In this document: piece after piece, positions 41,038 to 51,190 of the stretch
Position numbering within the stretch: the first letter of the stretch is position 1
Layout: every line of letters begins with the position of its first letter
Assembly: GCF_031179985.1 (NCBI RefSeq)
Contig: NZ_JAPSHJ010000003.1
Location: 58,214-122,213, forward strand
Direction: 5' to 3'
DNA from: Arthrobacter sp.
GTDB taxonomy: Bacteria > Actinomycetota > Actinomycetes > Actinomycetales > Micrococcaceae
DNA length: 64,000 nucleotides
The notes under the pieces: generated by a model
Database searches by the model: none
Seen by the model: the letters and a program-made list of their open reading frames with translations, nothing else
Told to the model about the DNA's origin: nothing
Made by a program: the position numbers and the translations under genes

Positions 41038-41298
41038 CTAGGAGGAGTGCGGCATTTGCGGCCTGCTGGTCCTGTGGATGGCAGTCACGGCCGCCCCTTG
41101 GCCCATACGCCCGTGGCCGTTGCCTCTCTCCTTGGCGTGGCGGCGCTTGCCGTTCCCGGCCGGCCACTGCGGTCCTGTGCCTGGGACCTTGGCCAGTCCG
41201 AGTGGCGCCGGTTCGGAAAGCGGTACCTTATTCATAGAGGCCACCAGGTGCTCCGCGATGTCGGCTTTGATTTCTTGTTCAGCCTGCTGTTCAGCCAT
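41038..41298 (-). CDS. Small basic protein of unknown function
   Basis: 86 aa from the ATG at 41298 with GGAAGGAAGAG upstream. The N-terminal helix (MAEQQAEQEIKADIAEHLVA) is acidic. The rest is basic and disordered (GKRRHAKERGNGHGRMGQGA). No family recognised. Ribosome site quality and position next to the NHEJ genes argue that it is real. Confidence 0.6.
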   Translation of the reverse strand: MAEQQAEQEIKADIAEHLVASMNKVPLSEPAPLGLAKVPGTGPQWPAGNGKRRHAKERGNGHGRMGQGAAVTAIHRTSRPQMPHSS

Positions 41299-41394
41299 TG
41301 CTCTTCCTTCCACGATGAAATGAAACGCACATCCAGCGTCAGACGTGCCAGAACTGCTTAGATGCTGTAGCTCTTGCTGCCAGGAATGCTGTAC

Positions 41395-41589
41395 CTACCA
41401 GCGGACTTTCTTCTCGACGGGCCCCTGTTTTCCGCTCGTGTGGGTGGGCTTGTGGTTGTGACCGATACTCTGGGACGTTGTTCCGCCCCGCGATTTACTG
41501 GCCAGCATCTCCTTCTGGGCCTCTGTCAGCTTGGACTTGATGCCCTTGGAGCGGTCCTGCTCCTTGCCGGAATCCTTTTGCTTGCTCAT
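41395..41589 (-). CDS. Small Lys-rich protein of unknown function
   Basis: 64 aa from the ATG at 41589 with AAGGAGA seven bases upstream; upstream in-frame starts give Pro/Arg-rich non-protein sequence. Composition is Lys/Gln/Ser-rich and disordered (SKQKDSGKEQDRSKGIKSKL, HNHKPTHTSGKQGP). Proteins like this are seen in many Micrococcaceae, with no known role. Confidence 0.65.
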   Translation of the reverse strand: MSKQKDSGKEQDRSKGIKSKLTEAQKEMLASKSRGGTTSQSIGHNHKPTHTSGKQGPVEKKVRW

Positions 41590-42187
41590 GGTTTGTCTCC
41601 TTCCAGGCGCCCTCGGCAGACCGTAGCCCCTTGGTACCGCGTGGACCCGGATACCCCACGCAGGAAAAGCCCCTGGGGAGAATGGTCGATGACAGAGCAT
41701 CAAGAACGGGAACGACGCGAAGGAGTGGTCTCTTCAAGCGCAGAGTTTTTGGTGGTTACGCGGCGGTCGTACCATCGATACCTTCGATGGAAGACGACCG
41801 GCCTGGCTACTCAAAAATCAGTGTTCCCATGGCTCAACCATAAACAATAATCTGACAACTTGTGAACCCCGGAACCGGAACCAATTCGGGACGCCCTCCT
41901 AGCCCTTGCTTTCGCCGGCTTTGACCGCAAATGGTGGACTGATGCTGTGTTTGACGGCGATTCTCAAAAAAGTTTGAACCGTTGAGGGCGAACCGGGAAA
42001 AATCCGCACCAGCATACGTCAGAAGCGGCCACAAATATGCCTGATATTTGCCTGTAATCGATGCTTAAAAGCACGAGTTTACGGCACCGAAATCGGAAAA
42101 GCCATAGACATCGCGTAAAATTGAAGGCCTGCCCAGAGCGGGGCAGCTACAAGTCGCAAGCAAATGACCTCCACGGGAGTTGCCCAA
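41590..42187. other. Gene-free stretch of about 600 bases
   Basis: I find no convincing gene. Plus-strand frames here are short, lack ribosome sites and give no recognisable protein. The second half (about 41850-42150) is more AT-rich than its surroundings and probably holds the promoter of the MHS transporter, with no clear -35/-10 pair. Confidence 0.5.
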
Positions 42188-43768
42188 ATGCCCAATGACC
42201 GAAGCATGACCGACTCTTCAGCAGGCGCTACAACCGCCAGCGGAACCAACAACATCGCACCAACAGGTGTAAGGAAAAAGCTGATACTGCGTCGACGGCT
42301 CAAGGAGTCCGACGTCAACGTAGTGAACCAGCCGATGCTCAAAAAAGCACTCGGCGGCACCATCGTTGGAAACACCATGGAATGGTTCGACGTCGGCGTG
42401 TTCGGCTATCTGATCACCACCATGGGTCCGGTCTTCCTGCCAGAGGCCGACGCCGAAGTCCAGACACTGTTCCTGCTCGGAACCTTCGCCGCCACCTTCA
42501 TTGCACGCCCGCTGGGCGGAGTTGTCTTTGGTTGGCTTGGGGACAAGATCGGCCGGCAGAAGGTACTCGCAGCAACCCTGATGCTCATGGCGGCAAGCAC
42601 GTTCGCCGTGGGACTGCTGCCGGGGTATGCGCAGATCGGCATCTGGGCCGCTGCCCTTCTTGTGATCCTGAAGCTCGTGCAGGGCTTCTCCACCGGCGGC
42701 GAATACGCCGGCGCAACCACGTTCGTGAGCGAATACGCCCCGGACAAGCGCCGCGGGTTCTTCGCGAGCTTCCTGGACATGGGCAGTTACCTGGGTTTCG
42801 CCTTGGGCGCCGCATTGGTATCCGTCCTTCAACTGACTCTTGGTCAGTCCACCATGGAGGAATGGGGCTGGAGGATACCGTTCCTGGTCGCCGGACCGCT
42901 GGGTCTTATCGCTATCTACTTCCGGAACAAGATTGAGGAATCTCCTCAGTTCCAGGCCACGCTGGATGCCCAGGAATCATTGGCGCAGGATCCGGACGCC
43001 GCTACCCCGGATGCAGGCAAGGGTCCGTTCGGAATTGTGAAGGCCTACTGGCGCTCGCTCATAGTTGCCATGATCCTGGTTGCCGCCGCAAACACGGCCG
43101 GTTACGCATTGACCTCCTACATGCCCACCTACCTCACGGAGTCCAAGGGCTATGACCCCGTCCATGGGACGCTGCTGACCATTCCGGTCCTGGTGATCAT
43201 GAGCCTGTGCATTCCGCTGACGGGGAAGCTGTCCGACCGCATTGGACGCCGTCCGGTGCTGTGGATCGGCGCCCTCAGCACAGTAGTCCTGGCTACCCCG
43301 GCGTTTCTGCTGATCGGAATCGGGGAAACTTGGTCGACACTCGCTGGCCTGTCCCTGATCGCTTTCCCGGTGGCGTTCTACGTGGCCAACCTTGCCTCGG
43401 CTCTCCCGGCGCAGTTCCCCACTGCCAGCCGATATGGAGCCATGGGAATCGCGTACAACTTCGCTGTGGCCATTTTCGGTGGGACCACGCCCTTTATCGT
43501 CGCAGCGCTCATCAAGGGCACTGGCAACGACATGATGCCGGCGTACTACCTGATGGTTACGTCGGCCGTAGGTGCGGTGGCGATCTACTTCCTGAAGGAG
43601 TCCGCCCAGCGCCCCCTGCCGGGATCCATGCCCAGCGTGGACACCGTGGCTGAAGCCAAGGAGCTGGTTGCAACTCAGGACGAAAACCCACTCATCGACC
43701 TCGATGATCTGCCGTTCGACGCTCCGACGTCAGAGCAGGAGCCGGAGAAGGTCCCGGCAGGCGTCTGA
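42188..43768 (+). CDS. MHS-family MFS symporter (ProP-like)
   Basis: 526 aa from the ATG at 42188, with GGGAG eight bases upstream; starts at 42164 and 42206 are possible. Twelve helices. Motifs of the metabolite:H+ symporter family are GNTMEWFDVGVFGYL (first helix), RPLGGVVFGWLGDKIGRQKV, LVQGFSTGGEYAGATTFVSE and GKLSDRIGRRPVL. Substrate is probably an organic acid, proline or betaine. The acidic C-terminal tail (DENPLIDLDDLPFDAP) is characteristic of the ProP-like group in Arthrobacter. Confidence 0.93.
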   Translation: MPNDRSMTDSSAGATTASGTNNIAPTGVRKKLILRRRLKESDVNVVNQPMLKKALGGTIVGNTMEWFDVGVFGYLITTMGPVFLPEADAEVQTLFLLGTFAATFIARPLGGVVFGWLGDKIGRQKVLAATLMLMAASTFAVGLLPGYAQIGIWAAALLVILKLVQGFSTGGEYAGATTFVSEYAPDKRRGFFASFLDMGSYLGFALGAALVSVLQLTLGQSTMEEWGWRIPFLVAGPLGLIAIYFRNKIEESPQFQATLDAQESLAQDPDAATPDAGKGPFGIVKAYWRSLIVAMILVAAANTAGYALTSYMPTYLTESKGYDPVHGTLLTIPVLVIMSLCIPLTGKLSDRIGRRPVLWIGALSTVVLATPAFLLIGIGETWSTLAGLSLIAFPVAFYVANLASALPAQFPTASRYGAMGIAYNFAVAIFGGTTPFIVAALIKGTGNDMMPAYYLMVTSAVGAVAIYFLKESAQRPLPGSMPSVDTVAEAKELVATQDENPLIDLDDLPFDAPTSEQEPEKVPAGV

Positions 43769-43786
43769 TAGCAACAGGCGTCTGAT
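43758..43786. repeat. 12-bp direct repeat over the stop codon
   Basis: CAGGCGTCTGAT at 43758-43769 and 43775-43786; the first copy contains the transporter's TGA. Confidence 0.6.
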
Positions 43787-43795
43787 CAAAACTGA

Positions 43796-43846
43796 TAGGC
43801 CCGCTCTGCGTGCTCCCGCTTGGGGGAAGCACCCAAAGCGGGCCTA
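43796..43846. terminator. Terminator hairpin between convergent genes
   Basis: TAGGCCCGCT (43796-43805) pairs exactly with 43837-43846. An inner GTGCT/AGCAC stem extends the structure. It serves the MHS gene and possibly the convergent SDR. Confidence 0.7.
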
Positions 43847-43863
43847 CTTCGTTAACCAGTGCC

Positions 43864-44634
43864 CTATCTAGCCCTTCGAGGGGGTCCCGTCGTCAGCCGC
43901 GCCGGCAATACTTGTGCCGCTGCCATCATGAACCGGTACCTCTTGGAGGGGATCCAAACCGCCTTGCCGTGCTCACTCGCGGCCAGGCCCTCACGGACTA
44001 CCCGGTCGGGGTGCAGCCACATCCACCGAGGGGCCACGGACTTGTCCATGTCCATCCGGTCGTGGAACTCAGTGTGGGTCAGGCCGGGGCAGACGGCAGT
44101 GACGGTGATGCCCTGCGGCGAATAGGCGAGGTTGGCCCAGCGGCTGAAAGCAAGAAGCCAGCCCTTGGCCGCAGAGTAGGTTCCCCGGGGAAGGAATGCG
44201 GCCACGCTGGCCACGTTGATGATCTTTCCGGAGCCGCGCTTCAGCATCGCTTTCAAGGCAGCATGGCTCAGCACCATAGGAGTCTCCACCAGCAGTTTCA
44301 GGTGTTTCTTTTCCTCCTCAATGTCATTCTCTTCAAATGACTTGAGCAGCCCGAACCCTGCGTTGTTGACGAGGATCTCCACGGGACGCGCGTCGTTGGA
44401 CAAACGTTCGACGACGGCTGCCACCCCGCCGTCCTCCGTAAGATCCGCAACAATCACCTCAGTGGAGATGCTGTACAGATTCTCAAGCTCCGCAGCGGAA
44501 GCATTCAGCCGTTCCCGGTCCCGAGCCACCAGTACGAGGTGATGTCCTTGTTCGGCCAACTGGCGGGCAAACTCCGCACCCAGGCCAGCAGTGGCGCCGG
44601 TGATCAATGCTGTTGTTCCTATTGGCATGCCCAT
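43864..44634 (-). CDS. Short-chain dehydrogenase/reductase
   Basis: 256 aa. Classical SDR: cofactor motif GATAGLG, NNAGFG, Ser in INVASVAAF and catalytic YSAAK (Tyr-x3-Lys). LVARDRERL after the second strand suggests NADP(H). The C-terminal part (RRWMWLHPDRVVREGLAASE-like) is typical of the SDR group near DltE/YqjQ. Substrate unknown. It lies downstream of the siderophore operon on the same strand but 100 bp away and is probably separate. Confidence 0.92.
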   Translation of the reverse strand: MGMPIGTTALITGATAGLGAEFARQLAEQGHHLVLVARDRERLNASAAELENLYSISTEVIVADLTEDGGVAAVVERLSNDARPVEILVNNAGFGLLKSFEENDIEEEKKHLKLLVETPMVLSHAALKAMLKRGSGKIINVASVAAFLPRGTYSAAKGWLLAFSRWANLAYSPQGITVTAVCPGLTHTEFHDRMDMDKSVAPRWMWLHPDRVVREGLAASEHGKAVWIPSKRYRFMMAAAQVLPARLTTGPPRRAR

Positions 44635-44736
44635 GGTCTCAGACTAGCCGGGCGGCTTAAGTTGTGGCAGGGACAGAGCCGGGCCAAGGACCACTAGTCC
44701 TTGGCCCGGACGCTCGTTCCTGGATGATGCGGCTGA

Positions 44737-46602
44737 TCAGCCTGCGAAGGCGGCCAGCGGATTCTTCAGGCGCCCCGCCATCTGGAGTCCGCCTGAAGGA
44801 TCAGAGATGTCCAGCATCTGCTGGTTGTTCCGCAACTGGAGGCGGTTCAGGCAGGAGAACTCAAAGTCATCCGCAAAGAGGTCATGCCTGGAGAACTGGT
44901 CCGCGAGTTCCGGATGCTCCGCCTGATAGCCGCGGATGGCTTCGGCGGCTGTGCGCCAGAACGTCTCCTGGCTCATCACGGAATCTTCCTCCAGGAGAGC
45001 GCTGAGGAATCTGAAGATGCAGTCGAACACGTCGGTAAAAATTGCCAGGACCTTCTCGCCGTCCGGGATGTCAGCCTTGACCCGGCTTACCTCCTCCGGC
45101 AGTTCCATCCTCTCGCCCATCACCACGATCTCCTCGGCGATGTCCTTCATGATGGCGCGGACCGGAACCCCGCGCTCAAGCACCAGGATGACGTTTTCGC
45201 CGTGAGGCATGAATGCCAGCTCGTAGCGGAAGAGGCAGTGCACCAGAGGGACGAGATAGGCCTCGAAGTAGCGGCGCAGCCAGTCCGACGGGGCAAGCCC
45301 GGATCTTCCGATAAGGGCAGAAACGAAGGGTTTTCCTGAATTGTCCACGTGGAGGAGCGAAGCCATGGTGGTCAGTTGCTGGCCGTCCTTGAGCAAAGGA
45401 AGCGGACTTTCCCTCCACAGCGCCGAGAGCATCTTCCGGTAGGGGGAGCCATTGGCCGAGGCGGCCTCGTAATAGCCATTGTGGTAGCCCATGGCCGCCA
45501 CTTCCTTGATCAAGGCCAGCCCCCGCGATTGAAGCGCCTCGTCGCCGGTGATCAGTTCCTGCAACCAGTCATTGATGGCAGGGGTCGCCTTCATGTAGTA
45601 GGGCGAGAGACCCCTCATGAAGCCCATATTCAGGACAGAGATGGCCGTCTTGACATAACATTTTTCCGGCTCAGTTGTGTTAAAAAAGGTTCTGATGGAC
45701 TGCTGGGCCTGATAGTCGTCGGCCCCGATCCCGAGATGCACAATGTGCTGTTGCGCGATTTCGGCAGCGAAGGTCACGGTCAATTTGTTTTCCCACTGCC
45801 AGGGGTGCACCGGCATCAGGAAGTAGCTGGACGGATCGAGGCCTTGGCTTCGGAGTTCGGCGTCAAAAAAGGCGGCATCGCTGCCCAGTTCCGCCTCGAG
45901 GTGTTCGCGGTAGTCCAGCCCTTCGCTGGAAGTGAAGACCGCTTTGGTTCGGTGCACCGCGATCCACTCGAGCCGGACGGGCGCCCCGGCTTCCGGCGCA
46001 AACGCACGGAAATCCGCAATGCCGAACCCCAGGCGGCCATTGTTGGCCACGAAGCAGGGGTGCCCCTCGGTCATGCTCCGCTCAATCGCCTGGAAGTCGA
46101 TGCTCGGATTTGCTCCGCCCGTAACCCCAACAGCAAGCTCGGCCGAGGACGGCTGCCCGATCCATTGCTTGAAGGCATGGCTTGCGAGCGTGCTGCTGAT
46201 TTCCTCCAGATACACCGGCAGCATCTCTTCCCGGATACCCAGGGTGTCCCGGAATTCGGTGATGAAAGTCAGGGCATCAACGGTTGCTTCAGTGCCGTTC
46301 CGGATGCAGGCGATGGTGGCGCCGTCAATGGACCAGTGCTCCAGCTTCAGTAGCCGGGCCCTGAACGTGTACTCGGCAAGGCCGTCGTCGCTGACGAGGC
46401 GGTAGGTGTCCGCCGTCCCTACCCCTGTGGCGTCCTCATCGTCGGCAGGGGTGACCTTAACCGGGGACAGGATTCTTTCATGCGAAAATTCGGCGAGCGC
46501 TTTGCGGACCAGGTGGCGGTTGGCCTTTGCCCACAGTTCCGGTTTAAGGTGCGCGGCCGAATGTCCTGCCGCCAACACGGATTCGAGTTCAATGGTGCTC
46601 AT
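44737..46602 (-). CDS. desD: Desferrioxamine synthetase (IucA/IucC family)
   Basis: 621 aa NRPS-independent siderophore synthetase. Features: HPCFVANNGRLGFGIADFRA, LMPVHPWQWENKL, TEPEKCYVKTAISVLNMGFM with the ATP-binding Lys, and HGENVILVLERGVPVRAIMK. It oligomerises and cyclises N-hydroxy-N-acyl(succinyl)-cadaverine units into desferrioxamine E- or B-type trihydroxamates. Last of desABCD; its start overlaps desC by 4 bp. Confidence 0.96.
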   Translation of the reverse strand: MSTIELESVLAAGHSAAHLKPELWAKANRHLVRKALAEFSHERILSPVKVTPADDEDATGVGTADTYRLVSDDGLAEYTFRARLLKLEHWSIDGATIACIRNGTEATVDALTFITEFRDTLGIREEMLPVYLEEISSTLASHAFKQWIGQPSSAELAVGVTGGANPSIDFQAIERSMTEGHPCFVANNGRLGFGIADFRAFAPEAGAPVRLEWIAVHRTKAVFTSSEGLDYREHLEAELGSDAAFFDAELRSQGLDPSSYFLMPVHPWQWENKLTVTFAAEIAQQHIVHLGIGADDYQAQQSIRTFFNTTEPEKCYVKTAISVLNMGFMRGLSPYYMKATPAINDWLQELITGDEALQSRGLALIKEVAAMGYHNGYYEAASANGSPYRKMLSALWRESPLPLLKDGQQLTTMASLLHVDNSGKPFVSALIGRSGLAPSDWLRRYFEAYLVPLVHCLFRYELAFMPHGENVILVLERGVPVRAIMKDIAEEIVVMGERMELPEEVSRVKADIPDGEKVLAIFTDVFDCIFRFLSALLEEDSVMSQETFWRTAAEAIRGYQAEHPELADQFSRHDLFADDFEFSCLNRLQLRNNQQMLDISDPSGGLQMAGRLKNPLAAFAG

Positions 46603-47159
46603 ATGGTGGCTCCCTGGAGGTCGTTGCGTTCGATGAGGTCTCGGGCGGCGTGGAAGTCCGCGCGGGTGCAGAAGCTCAGCAGCGCCTGCTTATCCGGAAG
46701 GTGCACGACACCTGACGGTTGGAAGCCCAGCCGCTCATTAAGTGCATGGATCTTGGTGTTTCTGGCATCCGGCTCAACAACCACGCGCTCAATGCCAGGC
46801 TTCTGAAAGAGGTGCTCCAATACCGCCGTCATGACGGCAGTGGTGTAACCGGATCGCGGGTGGCCTGGGGGCGGAGCCACCAGGAGGTGCATACCGATGT
46901 CACCATGTTGCACTGCGTATACGGCAGCAAGGGGTGATGCTTCCGGCTGGTATTCCTCCATAAGGAAGGCAGGCTCCCCGCCGTCGAGCCCCAGAAGCGC
47001 GTGGTGATGGCCGCTCGATTGGATTCTGGAGTATTCCTCCACAACGTCGTCGAGGGTGGCAGTCAGCATTCCCCAGAATGAGGCATAGGGCTTGGTGACC
47101 CAGCTGTGAAGCAATAGAGCGTCGTGGACAGCATCGAGGCAACGGAAAGTGAAACTCAT
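46599..47159 (-). CDS. desC: Acyltransferase for hydroxycadaverine (GNAT, IucB-like)
   Basis: 186 aa GNAT-fold acyltransferase of the RhbD/IucB type: [34 protein letters not shown], and [20 protein letters not shown] followed by RLGFQPSGV. Acylates N-hydroxycadaverine with succinyl-, acetyl- or a similar CoA. Position between desB and desD with 4-bp overlaps on both sides matches the desferrioxamine operon of Streptomyces. Confidence 0.93.
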   Translation of the reverse strand: MSFTFRCLDAVHDALLLHSWVTKPYASFWGMLTATLDDVVEEYSRIQSSGHHHALLGLDGGEPAFLMEEYQPEASPLAAVYAVQHGDIGMHLLVAPPPGHPRSGYTTAVMTAVLEHLFQKPGIERVVVEPDARNTKIHALNERLGFQPSGVVHLPDKQALLSFCTRADFHAARDLIERNDLQGATI

Positions 47160-48565
47160 CCCCGGGCCGCCAATGCTCCCGGCAGACCCGCGGCACCCGA
47201 ACCTGCCGCAGCTGCTGCCCCCTGCCCTGACACGTCCTGCCCCGGCGCACCGAACTGCTGGAAAGCGATACTCCGCTCCACCGGGTACACCTCAGTGCCG
47301 GTCATCTCCCGCAAAATGCAGGAGTTGCGGTATGCGGCCATGCCGAGGTCAGGGGTCACAAAGCCGTGTGTGTGAAGCTCCGCGTTCTGGACAAAGATTT
47401 CGCCGGGTTCGACGCCGGTGCTGTAGTTGCGGTCCACCGCGAACCGGCCGCGGGCGTCGCGTTCGATCCGCTCCTGGATGCCGGCAAGGAACCCGGGCTC
47501 GCGGTAGCTGTAGCCGGTCGCGAGAACCACGGCCTCGGTCTCCAGCGCGTAGTCCCGGCCCTGCTCCTCGTGCCGCAACTGCAGAGTGTGGGATGTGGCC
47601 GAGGCGTCCCATGCCGCCGCGGTGAGCGCGGAATGAGTCAGCAGCTGTGTGTCCACCAGCCCGGACAGGCTCTTGGTGTAGAGGAGATCGTAGATCGCGT
47701 CGATGAGCTCGGAGTTGATGCCCTTGTACAGGTTCTTCTGGCTCTTGATCAGCCCGTCCCGCTGCTCCTGCGGAAGCTCGTGGAAGTAATCCACATACTC
47801 CGGCGACGTCATTTCCAGTGTGAGCTTGGTGTATTCGAGCGGGAAGAACCGGCCGGAGCGAGTGACCCAGTTGAGCTGGTACCCGTAGACGTCGATTTCC
47901 TGCAGCAGCTCGTAGTAGATTTCTGCTGCACTCTGCCCGCTGCCCACGATGGTGATGCTGGCCTTTGACTGCAGCTCACTCTTCCTCAACAGGTAGTCAG
48001 CGTTGTGGAGGACAAGTCCGCCGGCATTAACCACCGCTGCACAGGACTCCGGCACGTAAGGTGACGTACCCGTCCCCAGCACCAGCCGCCGTGCCCGGAG
48101 CACCTCGGGCCCTTGGGGACCGTTCACCGACAGGGTGTACACGCCGTCGTCGTACGTGATCTCCCGGACGTCAGTGCCGAAGCGTACAGACTCGAGCTGC
48201 CCGGCAACCCATTGGCAGTACTGGTTGTACTCCGCGCGCAGCGGATAGAAGTTTTCCCGGATATAGAAGCGGTAGAGCCGCCCGGTCTGCTTCAGGAAGT
48301 TCAGGAAGGAAAATTGCGACGTCGGATCGGCCAGCGTCACGAGGTCCGCCATGAACGGCACCTGCAGGTGGGCGGGTTCGAGCATCATGCCCGGATGCCA
48401 GTCGAAGGATTCCCGGCGCTCGAGGAACACTCCGTCAAGTTCCTCAACAGGCTCGCTCAGGGCGGCGAGCCCCAGGTTGAAGGGTCCGACGCCGATCCCC
48501 ACGAAGTCGTAGATGCGTCCAGTTGGATTCGTGTGGTTCAAGGCTCCAGGCGTTGACGTGTTCAT
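47156..48565 (-). CDS. desB: Cadaverine N-monooxygenase (lysine/ornithine hydroxylase family)
   Basis: 469 aa flavin N-hydroxylase. FAD motif [14 protein letters not shown] near residues 26-39, NADPH motif [16 protein letters not shown] and the C-terminal [10 protein letters not shown]. Hydroxylates the amine of cadaverine with O2. About 35 residues at the C-terminus are Ala/Gly-rich ([20 protein letters not shown]) and probably disordered. Overlaps desA and desC by 4 bp. Confidence 0.95.
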   Translation of the reverse strand: MNTSTPGALNHTNPTGRIYDFVGIGVGPFNLGLAALSEPVEELDGVFLERRESFDWHPGMMLEPAHLQVPFMADLVTLADPTSQFSFLNFLKQTGRLYRFYIRENFYPLRAEYNQYCQWVAGQLESVRFGTDVREITYDDGVYTLSVNGPQGPEVLRARRLVLGTGTSPYVPESCAAVVNAGGLVLHNADYLLRKSELQSKASITIVGSGQSAAEIYYELLQEIDVYGYQLNWVTRSGRFFPLEYTKLTLEMTSPEYVDYFHELPQEQRDGLIKSQKNLYKGINSELIDAIYDLLYTKSLSGLVDTQLLTHSALTAAAWDASATSHTLQLRHEEQGRDYALETEAVVLATGYSYREPGFLAGIQERIERDARGRFAVDRNYSTGVEPGEIFVQNAELHTHGFVTPDLGMAAYRNSCILREMTGTEVYPVERSIAFQQFGAPGQDVSGQGAAAAAGSGAAGLPGALAARG

Positions 48566-50187
48566 GCGCGCACCCCTGCCGTCGATGCATCTGAGTTGGC
48601 AGCGAGCACATCGGGCAGCAGCTTTTCACCGGTGGTCCGCAGGAGGTTGATGATCTCCACGATGTCCTCAAGGGTGGCCTCGGCGTTGAGGAGCGTGAAC
48701 TTCAGGTAGTGCCTGCCGGCCACCGTTGTACCGGCCACCACGGCCTTGCCCGATGCGAACACCGCTGAACGGATGGCCTGGTTGAGGATGTCGGCCGTAT
48801 CTTCCTGGAGGCGCGAAGCATCGGCAAGGAGTGGCCGGTAGCGGAACACCAGAGTGCTGAGCTGGGGTTTGGCGGCCAGTTCAAAATCGGGATCCTCTGC
48901 CAGCACCTCCCCCACCCGGGCAGCAAGGTCGATCGCCTCATCGAAGAGCGCACCAACTGCATCCGCCCCCATGATCCGCAGGGTGAGCCACAGCTTGAGG
49001 GCATCGAACCGTCGCGTGGTCTGGATGCTCTTATCAACCTGGTTGGGAATTTCGGCGCGTGCGGCGCTTTCCGGGTTGAGGTAGTCGGCGTAGTACGTTA
49101 CGTGGCCCAGCATGGACGCCTCACGAAGCAGCAGAGCACTTGAACTCACCGGCTGGAAGAACGTTTTGTGGAAGTCGACGGTGACCGAGTCGGCGAGGCC
49201 TGTTCCATCCAGAAGATGTCGGTAGGCCCCCGACACCATAAGTCCGCCACCGTAGGCTGCGTCAATGTGGAACCAGGCTCCGTAGGCCCTGGCAAGCGCG
49301 GCGCATTCGGCCAAGGGGTCAACAGCGCCAAAATCAGTTGTCCCTGCAGTGGCCACAACAGCCATGGGGACCAGTCCGGCGTCGTGCGCTTCCGCCAAAG
49401 CGGAGGCCAAAGCCGTGGAATCCATGCGGTGGCCGGAATCGCAGGGAACGGATACGACGGCGTCGTACCCGAGGCCCAGCATCGAAGCTGACTTCCGAAT
49501 ACTGAAGTGGCTGTCCGCCGACGTGAAAATCCGCATCCTGTCGAGCAAAGCGGGAAGGCGCAGGGCTGTGGTTCCGCCGGCCTCTGCGTTCTGACGAAGC
49601 TCAGCTGCTGCATGGTTGCGGGCGATCAGAAGCGCCTGGAAGTTGGACTGGCTGCCTCCGGAGGTGAAGATTCCATCCGCTGCAGGTCCCAGCTGCAATC
49701 GTTCGGCAGCCCAGTCGATGAGGCGCCGTTCAATCATGGTGGCCCCTGCGCTTTGGTCCCAGGTATCCATGGAGGAATTCACCGCAGACAGAACCGCTTC
49801 ACCAACCAGCGCCGGAATCACAACGGGGCAATTCAGGTGTGCAGCGTACTTGGCGTCGTGGAAGTAGATCGCATCCCTCAGGTAAAGCGCTTCCAGTTCT
49901 TCAAGGGCGGCAGCAGTATCCGGGAGAGGCTGCTCCAGGTTCACCCCGTCCACCCTCAGCTTCAACTCTCCGGGCTGGACGCCGGTGAATGGCCGCGTGG
50001 TTCGGTCCAGTTTGGTGGCGACGGCATTGACTCCCTGCAGGACCTGAGCCACATACCGGGGCGAATTGCGGGCGTTGAAGAGCTGATTTGTGGCTGAAAG
50101 CGCCAGCTCGACCCGGGAACCAAAGTCCTGAGCGGGCTTGGCCGGAACGTCGGCAGGCATTTCATCCAGAGGGGACGGCAACGTCAC
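48562..50187 (-). CDS. desA: Lysine decarboxylase (PLP, group II) for siderophore synthesis
   Basis: 541 aa from the GTG at 50187 with AAGGAAG upstream. Group II PLP decarboxylase: [31 protein letters not shown] and the Schiff-base Lys341 in [20 protein letters not shown]. Converts lysine to cadaverine, the first step to desferrioxamine. First gene of desABCD, preceded by an iron box at 50225-50243. Confidence 0.95.
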   Translation of the reverse strand: MTLPSPLDEMPADVPAKPAQDFGSRVELALSATNQLFNARNSPRYVAQVLQGVNAVATKLDRTTRPFTGVQPGELKLRVDGVNLEQPLPDTAAALEELEALYLRDAIYFHDAKYAAHLNCPVVIPALVGEAVLSAVNSSMDTWDQSAGATMIERRLIDWAAERLQLGPAADGIFTSGGSQSNFQALLIARNHAAAELRQNAEAGGTTALRLPALLDRMRIFTSADSHFSIRKSASMLGLGYDAVVSVPCDSGHRMDSTALASALAEAHDAGLVPMAVVATAGTTDFGAVDPLAECAALARAYGAWFHIDAAYGGGLMVSGAYRHLLDGTGLADSVTVDFHKTFFQPVSSSALLLREASMLGHVTYYADYLNPESAARAEIPNQVDKSIQTTRRFDALKLWLTLRIMGADAVGALFDEAIDLAARVGEVLAEDPDFELAAKPQLSTLVFRYRPLLADASRLQEDTADILNQAIRSAVFASGKAVVAGTTVAGRHYLKFTLLNAEATLEDIVEIINLLRTTGEKLLPDVLAANSDASTAGVRA

Positions 50188-50224
50188 AGTGGTCTTCCTT
50201 TGATCGCATTGTTGGCTGGCAGGG

Positions 50225-50243
50225 CAAGGTAAGCCTTACTTAG
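50225..50243 (-). promoter_or_regulatory. IdeR/DmdR-type iron box before desA
   Basis: Minus strand CTAAGTAAGGCTTACCTTG agrees at most positions with the IdeR/DmdR1/DtxR consensus (TTAGGTTAGGCTAACCTAA). It lies 38-56 bp upstream of the desA start. Expected to repress the operon with iron. Confidence 0.8.
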
Positions 50244-50461
50244 GATCACCTTTACGTCAAACTCATGTGATGTAATTCATTTCACACTGGGGAATGCGGT
50301 TACTTTAGCCGTCATTGACTTTTATGCCGGGCAAAATCAGGGCAAAATTCCGCTTCGTCTTCGGCACATGCCGGCCGGTTGAGTGTTAGCCCTGCGACAT
50401 CACACCCACTCGGGCAGGCCGGGAGGTTAGGGTTAATGACTCATGACGGAGGGAAAACCGC

Positions 50462-51049
50462 TTGCTGATAGTGCTTACAGGAATTGACGGCTCAGGAAAG
50501 ACCACCGCCGCCCAAGCCCTGGCCCGGGATCGAGGAGCGCTGCTGCTGAGCAACTACGCTGGGCGGCGCCGGATGTCGCTGTTCGCGGATAGATCTGGAC
50601 TGCGTTTCCCTGCACGCCTGGCGGACGCGGTTGAAACCACTGTCCGCACGGTCAATGTGCTGGTTTCCCATGCCCGGGCAAAGAACTACGGCGGCTTGGT
50701 GGTCATGGACCGGCATCTGTTCTGCCAGCTCGCGCTACGTCAGGCAAAAGGGCTTCCCCGAGGCCGCTTCCTGCCCTACCTCCTGCGCATGCTTCCGAAG
50801 CCGGACATGGTGGTGCACCTGGTTGTTGATCCGGAGCAGGCACTCCGGAGAGTCCTGGCACGGGGCACTGATACGGAATCGCTCGAGGAGCTGAGGAGCC
50901 TTGATGCTGCCTATCGGTCGCTGCCGGAATACGAAGACTTCCTCAAAATCGATGCCAGCGGCACCCCGGATGAAGTACTGGCAGCACTGTCGCAGCTCGT
51001 GGAGGTACACGCTGCAGGACGGCCTGTGCTGACAGCAAGTCCGCGCTAA
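50462..51049 (+). CDS. P-loop kinase, thymidylate kinase-like
   Basis: 195 aa from the TTG at 50462 with GGAGGG nine bases upstream; a GTG at 50471 is the alternative. Walker A GIDGSGKTT at the N-terminus, DR(H) motif in VVMDRHLFCQLALRQ, and an LID-like region MVVHLVVDPEQALRRVLARG fit the thymidylate/nucleoside kinase superfamily. Shorter and divergent from Tmk, so substrate is uncertain. It is divergent from desA but shows no link to siderophores. Confidence 0.82.
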   Translation: MLIVLTGIDGSGKTTAAQALARDRGALLLSNYAGRRRMSLFADRSGLRFPARLADAVETTVRTVNVLVSHARAKNYGGLVVMDRHLFCQLALRQAKGLPRGRFLPYLLRMLPKPDMVVHLVVDPEQALRRVLARGTDTESLEELRSLDAAYRSLPEYEDFLKIDASGTPDEVLAALSQLVEVHAAGRPVLTASPR

Positions 51050-51190
51050 TTTCCTGCAATGTCCTGGGTGGCGGCTCCTCTTGCACAACAGCGTCCACTT
51101 GTTGCCGGCGTCCTGCTTGGCGCAGGAGAACTCGAACTCTGCACCAAAACAGGGAGAGCGAACCGGCCCGGCCAGGCATACGTCCTGTTC

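Noticed and set aside
41374-41850. Plus-strand ORF of 158 codons
   Set aside because: Its first half is antisense to the small Lys-rich gene with a good ribosome site; its second half resembles nothing known.
50266-50286. TGTGA-N11-TCACA, possible CRP-like site before desA
   Set aside because: The spacer is 11 rather than 6 bases, so it does not fit a CRP site; the inner bases are not symmetric.
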